From Exiguobacterium profundum (GTDB lineage Bacteria; Bacillota; Bacilli; Exiguobacteriales; Exiguobacteriaceae), in NCBI RefSeq assembly GCF_001909285.1, contig NZ_MRSV01000001.1, positions 1,737,051 through 1,801,050 on the forward strand: a stretch of DNA of 64,000 bases, in the 5' to 3' direction. The translations under genes were made by a program, and so were the position numbers. The stretch's first letter is position 1, and each line of letters opens with the position of its first letter. Positions 42,733 to 51,372 of this stretch are shown here, one piece after another. The notes beneath the pieces were generated by a model that searched no databases, was not told where the DNA came from, and worked only from the letters and a program-made list of their open reading frames with translations.

Positions 42733-44068
42733 GACAGAATCGCTTTCATTCCGATTCCCCGAAAGTCTGGACACCATCTTAAAAGATGTGTCACTATCCA
42801 TAAAACCTGGACGCACGATTTTGACAGGAGCGAGCGGAAGCGGGAAGTCGACCCTGCTCGCGCTGTTAAATCGTCTCTATCCAGAGAATTGTGATGGGAT
42901 CCTGGAAGGCAGACTCGAACTACTGGGACGCTCACACGACGACTACGCACCAGGCGAGATCAATCAGCGGGTCGGGACGGTATTCCAAGACCCGGACACG
43001 CAGTTCGTGATGGAACGGGTGGAAGAGGAACTCGTCTTCACACTCGAAAATTTGCAGACGCCGGTCGAGGTCATCGATCAGCGCGTGACGGAGATTCTCG
43101 AGTCACTCCAACTGACCGATTACCGAAATCGTCACATCGATTCCTTGTCAGGAGGGGAGAAACAGCGGATCGCCGTCGCTTGCGCCATGGTCGGACAACC
43201 GGAATGGTTGCTTCTCGATGAGCCGTTGACACACCTTGATCCAGTGACCGCGAATCGATTTGTCGACTGGCTCGATCACTTGGACAACGTGAACGTCATC
43301 GTTGTCGAACATCGCGCGCACTTGTGGGGAGACTTTTTTGTTTTTTTTTTCGAACTCGACCAAGGACGGATTGTACGGAACGAACCGTTTCAAGCAGTCG
43401 ATGATTTTACATTCAACCCGTCGCCTGCGCCACGACAAGCAGTCGAGCATTACGTGGTCGACGAGGTGGAGCGTGACTCATTTCGATTAAAAGGGGTGAC
43501 CCTAAAAGCTCGGATCGGGGAAGTGATTGCCATATTAGGACCAAATGGGAGTGGAAAGTCGATGTTTTTACGAAGTTTGACGGAGTCTGATCGCCGGGTC
43601 GGACTCGTCCCCCAATCTCCGGAACACTTATTTTTCATGAACTCGGTCGAGCAAGAGCTACAGTTTGGTCATGAGGAATCGATTGATGTCGTATTGTATG
43701 AGCTAACCCTCGAGGACAAACGAGTCCTCCATCCATTGTCACTCAGTCATGGACAGAAGCGACGACTCGCCGTCGGGATTCAGTTACTCTCAAACAAACA
43801 GTTGCTTGCCTTCGATGAACCGACGGCAGGTCAGGATGAGCCGTCACTCCATGCACTAGAGATTTTGATGAAGCGACATGCGGCAAAGGGACAGACGATC
43901 TTGTTCGTGACCCATGACTTATCGTTCGCCAATATCGCCCATACGTTCTATTTGATGAAGGATGGGGAACTCTCAGGACCATTCGGGGATGAGCTTTGGG
44001 GGGACACGGAGAGACTTCGTCATTATCGACTAGCGGGAGGACGGCAACGATGTCACTCCATGATATGA
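42725..44068 (+). CDS. ykoD: ECF transporter duplicated ATPase YkoD
   Basis: A 447-residue protein with two ABC ATPase domains in one chain. Domain 1 has Walker A GASGSGKST, signature LSGGEKQR and Walker B WLLLDEP. Domain 2 has Walker A GPNGSGKSM, a changed signature LSHGQKRR and Walker B LLAFDEP. It powers YkoE-YkoC. The ATG at 42725 lies in the end of ykoE. Codons for FFVFFF form T6-G-T10, a slippery stretch that is nevertheless in frame. The second domain is shorter than usual: only ~190 residues. Confidence 0.9.
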   Translation: MVETESLSFRFPESLDTILKDVSLSIKPGRTILTGASGSGKSTLLALLNRLYPENCDGILEGRLELLGRSHDDYAPGEINQRVGTVFQDPDTQFVMERVEEELVFTLENLQTPVEVIDQRVTEILESLQLTDYRNRHIDSLSGGEKQRIAVACAMVGQPEWLLLDEPLTHLDPVTANRFVDWLDHLDNVNVIVVEHRAHLWGDFFVFFFELDQGRIVRNEPFQAVDDFTFNPSPAPRQAVEHYVVDEVERDSFRLKGVTLKARIGEVIAILGPNGSGKSMFLRSLTESDRRVGLVPQSPEHLFFMNSVEQELQFGHEESIDVVLYELTLEDKRVLHPLSLSHGQKRRLAVGIQLLSNKQLLAFDEPTAGQDEPSLHALEILMKRHAAKGQTILFVTHDLSFANIAHTFYLMKDGELSGPFGDELWGDTERLRHYRLAGGRQRCHSMI

Positions 44069-44784
44069 ATCCGACGATCAAGTTTGGGACGATGACGATC
44101 ATCATGTTCGGGCTGGCCTTGTTTTATAACCCGTGGACCCCGCTCGTCATCATTGTCGGTACGTTGACGATTCAATTACTGGCGACGGACGTTTCATGGA
44201 AGAAGTGGAGCCTGTTTTTGATTCCTTTTCTCGTCACGGCACTCGGGACGTTTTGGACGACGCTCGTGTTTGGGAAGGAGCTGGGGGGAGAGACGTGGGT
44301 AACCCTTCTCGGTCAAGACATTTCAAAAGAAGAGGCACGTATCGCCATGTCTCTTAGTCTACGTGTGTTGGCATTCACCGTACTGTCGCTCCTCTTTATG
44401 TTGACGACCGATTCGAAACGTTTCGTCATGAGTTTGATGCAACAGGCGAGGCTTTCGCCGACGATTGCCTATAGCGCGCTCGTTGGATTCCGCTTCCTTC
44501 CGTTGATGCAACGGGAGATGTATCAGCTTCAATACGCGCATCGTCTTCGCGGCGTTCCGCTCGATACGAAATGGGAACGGATTCGACATGTACCGAAACT
44601 CCTTCTTCCACTGTTGGCAGGTTCAATCCGACGGGCGGAACGGGTCGCCTTCTCCATGGAGGCGAGAGGTTTCACAAGTGGAAAACGGACCGTCTATGAG
44701 CGGATTGACATCAAACCGTCGGATTACATGTGGTCCGGTATATTCTTCATACTGTTCGGTCTTTCCATTTGGATTGGCATATGA
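44050..44784 (+). CDS. ykoC: ECF transporter T component YkoC
   Basis: A 244-residue transmembrane coupling protein (EcfT family). The coupling helices carry RLRGVPLDTKWERIRH near residue 160 and ERVAFSMEARGFTSGKR near 205; the Ala-Arg-Gly motif is the ATPase-docking site. It overlaps ykoD by 19 bases and ends at a strong terminator. Confidence 0.9.
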   Translation: MSLHDMNPTIKFGTMTIIMFGLALFYNPWTPLVIIVGTLTIQLLATDVSWKKWSLFLIPFLVTALGTFWTTLVFGKELGGETWVTLLGQDISKEEARIAMSLSLRVLAFTVLSLLFMLTTDSKRFVMSLMQQARLSPTIAYSALVGFRFLPLMQREMYQLQYAHRLRGVPLDTKWERIRHVPKLLLPLLAGSIRRAERVAFSMEARGFTSGKRTVYERIDIKPSDYMWSGIFFILFGLSIWIGI

Positions 44785-44815
44785 AAAGACGACTCACGGA
44801 GAGTCGTCTTTTTTC
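44784..44815. terminator. Bidirectional terminator
   Basis: AAAAGACGACTC / GAGTCGTCTTTT with a 5-base loop between the convergent ykoC and DUF1643-like genes, with an A run on one side and a T run on the other. The last codons of the minus-strand gene lie in the right part of the hairpin. Confidence 0.88.
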
Positions 44816-45381
44816 GTTTCTTTCACGATGCGAAACTTCGGTTTGACCGATTCGTTGTTGAACGCCTCGAGAACGGTATTCTCGTTTGCCATTCGAATCT
44901 GTTGTGGCTCGCCTTTTGCTGTCGTACCGATGCAATACATGTTCGCTTCATAATCCGCAAAGAGCGATTTGTAAGATGTCGCGTGGTGCATCAAGCGACC
45001 TGGAGACCCCCAACCGACGATGATCATCCCGCCGCTTGCTTCTACCTCTTGTAACGTCTCTTCGACGTAATGGTAGTTCGTCTCATCGAGTTGAGACTCC
45101 ACGTATGGAAGGTTGTCATTGATGGCGAGTGTCGGGACGAGACTGATGACCCGCATTTCTCGAATCGGTTGTGACAAATGATTTTGCATCAACATATAAG
45201 CACGCTGTGTCGTCGTGCCGGACAAAAAGGCATCGCTCATCCGCGGCGAGTAAATGATGACGGCACAGATGACGCCATCCTCCACATCGGTGAACTCATA
45301 CGTTCGCATATAGCGTTTCGTTTTATCTTCATTGAAGATTGATTTGACGCGGATGGTTACTTCTTCTACATGCGTGTTCAT
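44794..45381 (-). CDS. DUF1643-like protein
   Basis: A 195-residue cytosolic protein similar in pattern to DUF1643: DGVICAVIIYSPRMSDAFLS, TQRAYMLMQNHLSQ, MRVISLVPTLA, GGMIIVGWGSPG and ANMYCIGTTAKGEPQ. The function is unknown. ATG at 45381 is chosen because GAGGA is 7 bases upstream; ATG 45387 is too close. The gene may share a transcript with the transglycosylase gene upstream. Confidence 0.65.
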   Translation of the reverse strand: MNTHVEEVTIRVKSIFNEDKTKRYMRTYEFTDVEDGVICAVIIYSPRMSDAFLSGTTTQRAYMLMQNHLSQPIREMRVISLVPTLAINDNLPYVESQLDETNYHYVEETLQEVEASGGMIIVGWGSPGRLMHHATSYKSLFADYEANMYCIGTTAKGEPQQIRMANENTVLEAFNNESVKPKFRIVKETKKDDSP

Positions 45382-45409
45382 TTCCATTCCTCACTTTTTC
45401 ATGTAAGCA

Positions 45410-46102
45410 TCAGCCGAGCGATTTAAACCACTCGACATATCGAATCGTGTAATAAGCAACTCGTTGACTAAGCGTATCACGCTCATCAGGCATGAACGTC
45501 ACGCTTGATTCATAGTTCTCGAAGTACGTCATGACATCATTGACATATTGCTCACTTCGATTGTATTCGAAGATAGCGTTTCGGACGGATGTGACTGAAT
45601 CTGTCTTTTTTCTATTTTTTTCACTTAAATAATACGCCGCCGTGTGCGCAGAATCAACTAGACTGTGTGGGTCAGCTTTTCCATCGCCGTTCCCGTCGCG
45701 ACCGAGTCCGCCATACTGTTCAATCAAGGCAAGGTCCGTCAAATCCACTTCGTCTTCTGGGACATCGCCTTTTTGGTCATCGGTATCATATTCCCAACCG
45801 AGCCAAGTACGGGGCATGAATTGAAAAGGTCCGATCGCGCCGACAGACGAACGCATCGACGAACTGTGTGAGAAGATGGTCTCTACACGGTGAACGGCAG
45901 CCAGTAGGCGCCAGTCCACGTCATATGTTTCAGCAGCGTCTTGATAGACGGCCAGATGCGTGTTCGGAACACCGTTCTCTCCATAATAGGTTCGATACAA
46001 TCCATTGTTCACTTTATCATGTTGACCGAGCCAGCCGACTGCCCCGAGCAAAAGCACGAGCACAATAATGAAACCGGTCAGTCGCAGCATCATACGTTTC
46101 AA
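45410..46102 (-). CDS. Lytic transglycosylase domain protein
   Basis: A 230-residue protein with one N-terminal signal/anchor helix (residues 5-25) and a lysozyme-like transglycosylase domain. The catalytic Glu is in LLAAVHRVETIFS, followed by SSVGAIGPFQFMPRTWLGW, which is typical of SLT/MltB-like enzymes, and GDGKADPHSLVDSAHTAAYYL. It cuts the glycan strands of peptidoglycan at the cell surface. The start is a TTG at 46102, 7 bases behind AGGAGG; the next ATG is too far away. Confidence 0.88.
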   Translation of the reverse strand: MKRMMLRLTGFIIVLVLLLGAVGWLGQHDKVNNGLYRTYYGENGVPNTHLAVYQDAAETYDVDWRLLAAVHRVETIFSHSSSMRSSVGAIGPFQFMPRTWLGWEYDTDDQKGDVPEDEVDLTDLALIEQYGGLGRDGNGDGKADPHSLVDSAHTAAYYLSEKNRKKTDSVTSVRNAIFEYNRSEQYVNDVMTYFENYESSVTFMPDERDTLSQRVAYYTIRYVEWFKSLG

Positions 46103-46179
46103 GATACCGCCTCCTAGCTTTTAGACAATACCCGAATAGTGTAGCATATAGCTAAGAGGAAGGACAGGAGTGGATATGG

Positions 46180-46875
46180 ATGCTTGAACGTTTGATTTTT
46201 ACAGCCATTATCGGCTACATGCTGATCGTTCAAATCTTCAATGCCAAATTGATTCGTCCCTTGATTGAAACGAGAGGACGGGCATGGGTATATGAACAAA
46301 CCGTGAAATCGGCATGGGGGCTGACCTTGTTGATTGTTGCCCTCATCTTTTTATTTCAAGTACCGCCATCAAAAGTCGGATTGACGTTCGGACCAGAAGC
46401 GGGGAACGAACAGGCATGGCAAGTCTTTTACTTGTCATGCATCCTGGTCACCGTGGCGCTCGTCTTTTATCTGTTGGTAAAAACTTCAGCACGTCTCCGA
46501 AATGTGTTACGCCCTTACTATGAGCTCGATTTAGAGAAGCTGCTCCTCCCTCGGACAAAACCTGAGGAACAAGCGTGGGGTGCCGTCTCGGTCACTGCAG
46601 GCGTGACCGAGGAATTCATTTTCAGAGGAGTCCTGCTATACACGATCTCCCTCTATATAGAGGTCCCGGATGTGACTCTCGCCTTAATCGGGGGCGCCCT
46701 TTTCGGTGTGGCCCATGCCTATCAAGGGATAAAGGGAGTCTTCACGACAGGGATCGTTGGATTCGGACTAGGTATCCTATATTTAGGGATGGGTGTCCTT
46801 TGGCCGGTCATGGTGTTACATGTGCTACTTGATTTGATTGCCGGTCCAATCCATGTCGATGCAAAAAGCGAGTGA
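46180..46875 (+). CDS. CPBP family intramembrane metalloprotease
   Basis: A 231-residue membrane protein with seven or eight helices of the CPBP/Abi (CAAX protease-like) family. The active-site motifs are VTEEFIFRGVLLY (Glu-Glu-x3-Arg), FGVAHAYQG (His) and MVLHVLLD (His-x3-Asp). The last 68 bases overlap the convergent hydrolase gene. The substrate is unknown. Confidence 0.88.
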   Translation: MLERLIFTAIIGYMLIVQIFNAKLIRPLIETRGRAWVYEQTVKSAWGLTLLIVALIFLFQVPPSKVGLTFGPEAGNEQAWQVFYLSCILVTVALVFYLLVKTSARLRNVLRPYYELDLEKLLLPRTKPEEQAWGAVSVTAGVTEEFIFRGVLLYTISLYIEVPDVTLALIGGALFGVAHAYQGIKGVFTTGIVGFGLGILYLGMGVLWPVMVLHVLLDLIAGPIHVDAKSE

Positions 46876-47731
46876 CCGCCTCCTCATACGCAGGAGCGTC
46901 CTTGATCATGCAATCGGTATGTTCTGCGCCATCAATCAATACCAAGTCGTTCTTCCGGTTCAATGCATTCATTTCGACCGACATCCACGTCGGGACGAAA
47001 TCATCTTTTGAACCATGTACGAATAGGATTGGGGTCGTCGTTTCCGTGACGGCCTTTTTCGGTTGGACTTGTCTCATCGTGAACCCGGCACGAGACCAAA
47101 GGAAATAGTCGATTCCCGGTAAAATGAGCTCGGCTGGGATATGGTGTAACTCTTTCAATTGATAACGCATCAATTGTTTCATATCGTCAAATGGACATTC
47201 TGCGATGACGAAGTCGACTTTCGTGAGCGGAGTCGTCTGCAAGACGGTGGCCGCTCCCATCGAGACGCCGTGAAGCCCGACTTGATCGACTGTTTCCTCT
47301 GTCTTCAACCAGTCCACCCAGTCGATCATATCGACTTTTTCATGGAAACCATATGAGGCATAAATTCCTTCGGACTCCCCATGTGAACGTAAATCGACGG
47401 CAAGCAGGTTAAAGCCAAGACGGTGGAACATGGCGAGGTGAGGGGCCATGAAACTATGTGATGCGGTATATCCATGTACGAACACAATCCATTTTGTTGA
47501 CCCCTCATTCCGATAGATACGCCCGTAGAGGCGGTACTCATCACGAGATTGAATCGAGACATGCTCGAACGGTACGTCATGATAAAAGTTGCGATCTTCG
47601 TCCGTATATGGAGCGAGTAACATCTCCGGAGTCTTTCGTTTGCCCCGCGTCATTCGTTTGAAGGCATAGTAGCTGACCGCGTAGTAGCCTGTGAAAAGTG
47701 ATGCCAATCCAATTTTCCATTTTCGTTGCAT
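46808..47731 (-). CDS. Alpha/beta hydrolase, membrane-anchored
   Basis: A 307-residue hydrolase with an N-terminal hydrophobic anchor (residues 6-25). The triad is visible: Ser in LHGVSMGAATVL, Asp in FVHGSKDDFVP and His in DGAEHTDCM. The oxyanion loop is VFVHGYTAS, and the helper motif is LLAVDLRSHGES. It resembles Bacillus YqkD-type hydrolases. Its 3' end overlaps the CPBP gene on the other strand by 68 bases. Confidence 0.87.
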   Translation of the reverse strand: MQRKWKIGLASLFTGYYAVSYYAFKRMTRGKRKTPEMLLAPYTDEDRNFYHDVPFEHVSIQSRDEYRLYGRIYRNEGSTKWIVFVHGYTASHSFMAPHLAMFHRLGFNLLAVDLRSHGESEGIYASYGFHEKVDMIDWVDWLKTEETVDQVGLHGVSMGAATVLQTTPLTKVDFVIAECPFDDMKQLMRYQLKELHHIPAELILPGIDYFLWSRAGFTMRQVQPKKAVTETTTPILFVHGSKDDFVPTWMSVEMNALNRKNDLVLIDGAEHTDCMIKDAPAYEEAVTRFLHRHGLDRQSNQVAHVTP

Positions 47732-47911
47732 TAATACCGACTCCTTTCAACGTTATTGTACCCGAAACGAATCGATACGGTCCTGTTTTCTTACATAAGG
47801 AGAGGGCATACAGAACATAATCATGTGAATATCAGGAATCAAGGCACATGGAAAGACATGATTTTGAACGATACGATGGAGTGACAACAGCAGGAGGGTG
47901 GGGATATCTAT

Positions 47912-48319
47912 ATGGAGAGGTCAGAGATCTATCGAATGATACAAATGGTGTTGAGCGACAGAAAGGGGATGCTTGAACGGGGAGTAACGTTCTCGTGGAC
48001 GATTGAAGGAGATGAACGAATCATCGGACTCGTATTTGATGTTATTCTCGACGGTTATTTTCTATATAACCAAACAAGCCTCCTCACCGAGGTACAAGAG
48101 ATTGCGCGTCTAGTCGAATGTCGACCAGAGGAAATCGTTCGCGCACTCTCCTGTCTTTCGGGGATTCGACTCGAATCGAATCATATCATCGAACGATTGA
48201 TGAGTATCGAAGAGGCGACCATTTCAGAGAACGGATCAATCCTTGTTGCCATTCGCCTTGGAGGATGGCTCACTCATCAATTGCATCAAATTGGTCGTGA
48301 TGCCCTTCTTCCTTGTTGA
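47912..48319 (+). CDS. Unknown protein
   Basis: A 135-residue cytosolic protein without recognised family. The middle part (LTEVQEIARLVECRPEEIVRALSCL split as LTEVQEIARLVE and RPEEIVRALSCL) could be a winged-helix or helical DNA-binding-like segment. AGGAGGG lies about 15 bases before the ATG. The last 50 bases overlap the convergent ABC ATPase gene. Confidence 0.5.
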   Translation: MERSEIYRMIQMVLSDRKGMLERGVTFSWTIEGDERIIGLVFDVILDGYFLYNQTSLLTEVQEIARLVECRPEEIVRALSCLSGIRLESNHIIERLMSIEEATISENGSILVAIRLGGWLTHQLHQIGRDALLPC

Positions 48320-48947
48320 GCTCGGTCAAGGTACCGTCAATCACACGAAGGACGCGATCACACACATCGAGCATGCGTTCATCATGTGTGATGACGACGA
48401 CACGTCTCCCTTCTTCATGTGCTTGTTTGGCCAATAACTCCATCACACGTCGTCCATTCTCATAATCAAGACTCGCCGTCGGTTCATCTGCCAAAATGAG
48501 TTGCGGGGAGTTGATCAAGGCACGTGCGACGGCGACACGTTGCTTTTCACCTCCCGACAATGTCGACGGGAGATGATGCAGGCGGTGTCCTAAGCCGAGG
48601 TCGGTCAATAGTTGTTTCGCATCCATCTGTCTCTTCTCCTGAATCAGCTCAAGTTGCTCGAGCACTGTCAAGTAGGGAATCAGGTGGGCCTGCTGAAACA
48701 CGAACCCGACTTCATGTAGACGTAACAGACGACGTTGTTCCTCATCTAATTCGAATACGTCCCGTTCGTTCATCAAAAATGCTCCTTGATCTGGTTTTCG
48801 CAATAGACCGAGGATGTATAACAATGTACTCTTCCCGCTACCACTCGGACCGACGATGGCAACGCATTCCCCTGGCGATACATGTAACTCGATGTCATTC
48901 AATACGAGCTGACCGTCAAACTGATGTGATACATGGCTTAACCTCAT
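48270..48947 (-). CDS. ABC transporter ATP-binding protein (LolD/MacB type)
   Basis: A 225-residue ATPase: Walker A GPSGSGKST, Q-loop FVFQQAHLIPYLT, signature LSGGEKQRVAVARAL, Walker B LILADEPTASLD and the H-loop ITHDERM. The subfamily works with FtsX/MacB-like permeases to export peptides, lipoproteins or antibiotics. It overlaps its permease gene by 4 bases (ATGA). Together with the two-component system upstream it forms a sensing/resistance-like unit. Confidence 0.9.
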   Translation of the reverse strand: MRLSHVSHQFDGQLVLNDIELHVSPGECVAIVGPSGSGKSTLLYILGLLRKPDQGAFLMNERDVFELDEEQRRLLRLHEVGFVFQQAHLIPYLTVLEQLELIQEKRQMDAKQLLTDLGLGHRLHHLPSTLSGGEKQRVAVARALINSPQLILADEPTASLDYENGRRVMELLAKQAHEEGRRVVVITHDERMLDVCDRVLRVIDGTLTELNKEEGHHDQFDAIDE

Positions 48948-49936
48948 GATGCTTTTCCTCCTATGATTTCAATTGCGTCGACTTGACGTAGTTTCCATAA
49001 CGGTAACAACGCGCCAAGAACAGATAAGAAAATGAACATGGACCCGAATAGCGCGACATGACCGAAGTCGACGAGAAACGGTAACGATGATGGAATCAAC
49101 GCATCGACGACGTACATGAACCCGATCGATGTGGCGACTGCGGCAGATACGATGACGATGACCTGAAAGAGCAGTGCCCGTCCGATGATTCGAGGAGAGA
49201 GACCGATTGCCTTCAGAATTCCGAGTTCAGGTAACTTTTGAAGCGTGAACAAATAAAAGAATGCGGTCAAAATAAATGTTCCGATCACGAGTAGAAAAGC
49301 ACGCATCATCGTGAATGTGCTTTGCTCGGCACTATATCCAGGAACCGACTCAATCAAATCTTGTTGACTCATGACGAGCGGATTGGACATCGTGGATTCC
49401 GTTCCAATCTCAGCCGATACATATGGACGTTGTTCGGAGTAATCCAAATAATCGAACCACGTCTCGTTCGTCGTGTAAATCACCGGTCCATGACTGTAGC
49501 GTCCAGGCGCCTCACCGGCGATCGTAAAACGATATTCGGACGCAAAGTCGGTCAACGTGTCACCTGTTCCAAGCTGTTCTGAAAGACTTGGGTCAAACAA
49601 GACTTCACCTGTTTCTAGATAAGTACCTGGGCCAATATTACTTCCACTTGGAAGGGCGAATAGCGTGACCTCTTCTTTTTTTCCATCAATTGTGACCGTG
49701 AGCTGTCGGACGCTCATCGTTTCGTTTGAAGTATCCGCTGTGACGTCTATAAACGATCGTGTCAATTGACCTTCTGAGTCCGGATCAAGTTGATACGTAG
49801 TAGCATTCAATTCGTGCAAGGCAGAACCGTTATCATATGCGAGACCGTCTGCTAGCCCTGTGATGAGTGTCGTCAACATGACAATCAATAATGTGATCAC
49901 GAACAACATGGAAAACTTTCTTTTCTGTCTCCACAT
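48944..49936 (-). CDS. ABC transporter permease (FtsX/MacB family)
   Basis: A 330-residue permease: one N-terminal helix, a ~190-residue external domain, then three C-terminal helices (TFTMMRAFLLVIGTFILTAF, with LGILKAIGLSPRIIG between them). The start is uncertain. ATG 49936 has only GGAAAGAG close by, while a good AAGGAGG lies 28 bases upstream inside a terminator hairpin. Relatives begin with an extra FLAWKE-like stretch; WKE is encoded just upstream of this ATG but the frame is cut off by a TAG. A small indel may have shortened the N-terminus. Confidence 0.85.
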   Translation of the reverse strand: MWRQKRKFSMLFVITLLIVMLTTLITGLADGLAYDNGSALHELNATTYQLDPDSEGQLTRSFIDVTADTSNETMSVRQLTVTIDGKKEEVTLFALPSGSNIGPGTYLETGEVLFDPSLSEQLGTGDTLTDFASEYRFTIAGEAPGRYSHGPVIYTTNETWFDYLDYSEQRPYVSAEIGTESTMSNPLVMSQQDLIESVPGYSAEQSTFTMMRAFLLVIGTFILTAFFYLFTLQKLPELGILKAIGLSPRIIGRALLFQVIVIVSAAVATSIGFMYVVDALIPSSLPFLVDFGHVALFGSMFIFLSVLGALLPLWKLRQVDAIEIIGGKAS

Positions 49937-49953
49937 CTCTTTCCAACCTAACT

Positions 49954-49990
49954 AAAAAAAAAAACCTCCTTCAAGTGCTGATGAAGGAAG
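49954..49990 (-). terminator. Terminator between the histidine kinase and ABC genes
   Basis: On the minus strand CTTCCTTCA / TGAAGGAGG (9 bp) followed by T11. It separates the two-component genes from the ABC genes; some readthrough would couple them. Confidence 0.8.
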
Positions 49991-50025
49991 TGTACGTAAT
50001 CAATATGAACAGAATATGAACGACA

Positions 50026-51372
50026 TCAAAAATGTAAATGAACCGTGGTGCCGGTTCCGAGGTTTGACTCGACTGTGATGTTTCCGCCATGTAGGTCGAT
50101 GATATCTGAGGTGATGGCAAGACCGAGACCTGTCCCTTGAGTCGTTCGAGCCGTGTCCCCGCGATAGAAGCGGTCGAACAGGTGCTCTTTTGTCTCGTCG
50201 TCCATCCCAACCCCTTCATCCGTAACCGAGATGACGATACCTGGGTCGACGGTACAGGTGATGTGGATTGTGCCTCCATCATGTGAAGCATGAACGGCGT
50301 TCATCAATACATTGTTCCAAACTTGTGCGAGTAGAACCGGGTCACTCTTCAAGACTACGTCTTGTGGGATGTCGGTAACGACGGCGATCCCTTTTTGATC
50401 AAGATTTAAAGCGTTCGTTTGAATGACTTCGGATACCGATTGAAGCACATTCACGTTTGTCTCGAGAATCGGGGGATTTTCATCCAATCGTGATAAAAGC
50501 AGCAGTTGCTTCGTCAATTGGGATAGACGCTTCGTCTCCTGTTCGATGACACGCGCATATTCTCTTGATTCACCTTCCGTACCGTCAGCTAATTTTTCTG
50601 CATAGCCACCTAGGGAGGTCAAAGGAGATTGAAATTCATGGGAGACATTCGAAACGAATCGTCGCTGTCTCGCTTCGGTACGATCGATCTCATTTGACAT
50701 GTTTTGAAATTGTCGTGCCAATGTTCCGATTTCATCTTGACGCTCGACGGGGAGATGTTCCGGAGCTTTACGCATGGCGACGGATGTGGTCGCATTCGTG
50801 AGCGTCTGTAACGGGCGGACCAGGGACCTTGTCGAGATGGCAATCAAGCCAAATGCCAAGAGGGTAACGAGTGCGAAAAATAGACCGACGAACAGATGTA
50901 ACTCGCGGATTTGGGCACTCAAATCCGGACGAATAAAGATGACGTCCCCGTTTTCAAGTGTAAATCCATATGTGTTCGTCAGTTCGTTATCGAACAATCC
51001 GAGCAAGAAGAGATGAAACGGAAAGTCACGCATTCCCTGATATGGAGCCCCGTTCCGAACGGATTGAATCACTGTGTCAGAGATAGTCTCATCCCGAAAG
51101 GCACCGCCAAAACGTCGACGTTCGTCAGTCGCATCCACGACGACCAGTTGATATCCGGTCGCAGCTAAGAAAGTATAGAAGGCATCATAGTCTAAATCGG
51201 TATGGTTCTCGACATACGACTCCGCTATTTTGGCGACCCGTTCCGTCTTCTCGCTATAGGAAGGTTGCCACCACTTGTAATAAGCTACATTGCTGATCAA
51301 CAGGGAGATGGCTCCGGATAGAAGTAAAATCAAGAACATCGTGACGATGATTCGCGTGTAGAGTGTCTTCAT
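50026..51372 (-). CDS. Sensor histidine kinase
   Basis: A 448-residue membrane kinase: helix 1 (residues 8-30), an external sensor domain (about 31-155), helix 2 (158-180), HAMP, a dimerisation/phosphoacceptor domain with His245 in FVSNVSHEFQSPLTSL, and an ATPase domain with QVWNNVLMNAVHAS (N box), VTDEGVGMD (G1) and GTGLGLAI (G2). It overlaps its response regulator gene by 4 bases. The neighbouring ABC exporter is a likely target; the signal is unknown. Confidence 0.92.
   Translation of the reverse strand: MKTLYTRIIVTMFLILLLSGAISLLISNVAYYKWWQPSYSEKTERVAKIAESYVENHTDLDYDAFYTFLAATGYQLVVVDATDERRRFGGAFRDETISDTVIQSVRNGAPYQGMRDFPFHLFLLGLFDNELTNTYGFTLENGDVIFIRPDLSAQIRELHLFVGLFFALVTLLAFGLIAISTRSLVRPLQTLTNATTSVAMRKAPEHLPVERQDEIGTLARQFQNMSNEIDRTEARQRRFVSNVSHEFQSPLTSLGGYAEKLADGTEGESREYARVIEQETKRLSQLTKQLLLLSRLDENPPILETNVNVLQSVSEVIQTNALNLDQKGIAVVTDIPQDVVLKSDPVLLAQVWNNVLMNAVHASHDGGTIHITCTVDPGIVISVTDEGVGMDDETKEHLFDRFYRGDTARTTQGTGLGLAITSDIIDLHGGNITVESNLGTGTTVHLHF

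Noticed and set aside
43331-43351. Frameshift in ykoD at the T-rich run
   Set aside because: The run T6-G-T10 is suspicious, but the frame on both sides is continuous and both ATPase domains read correctly.
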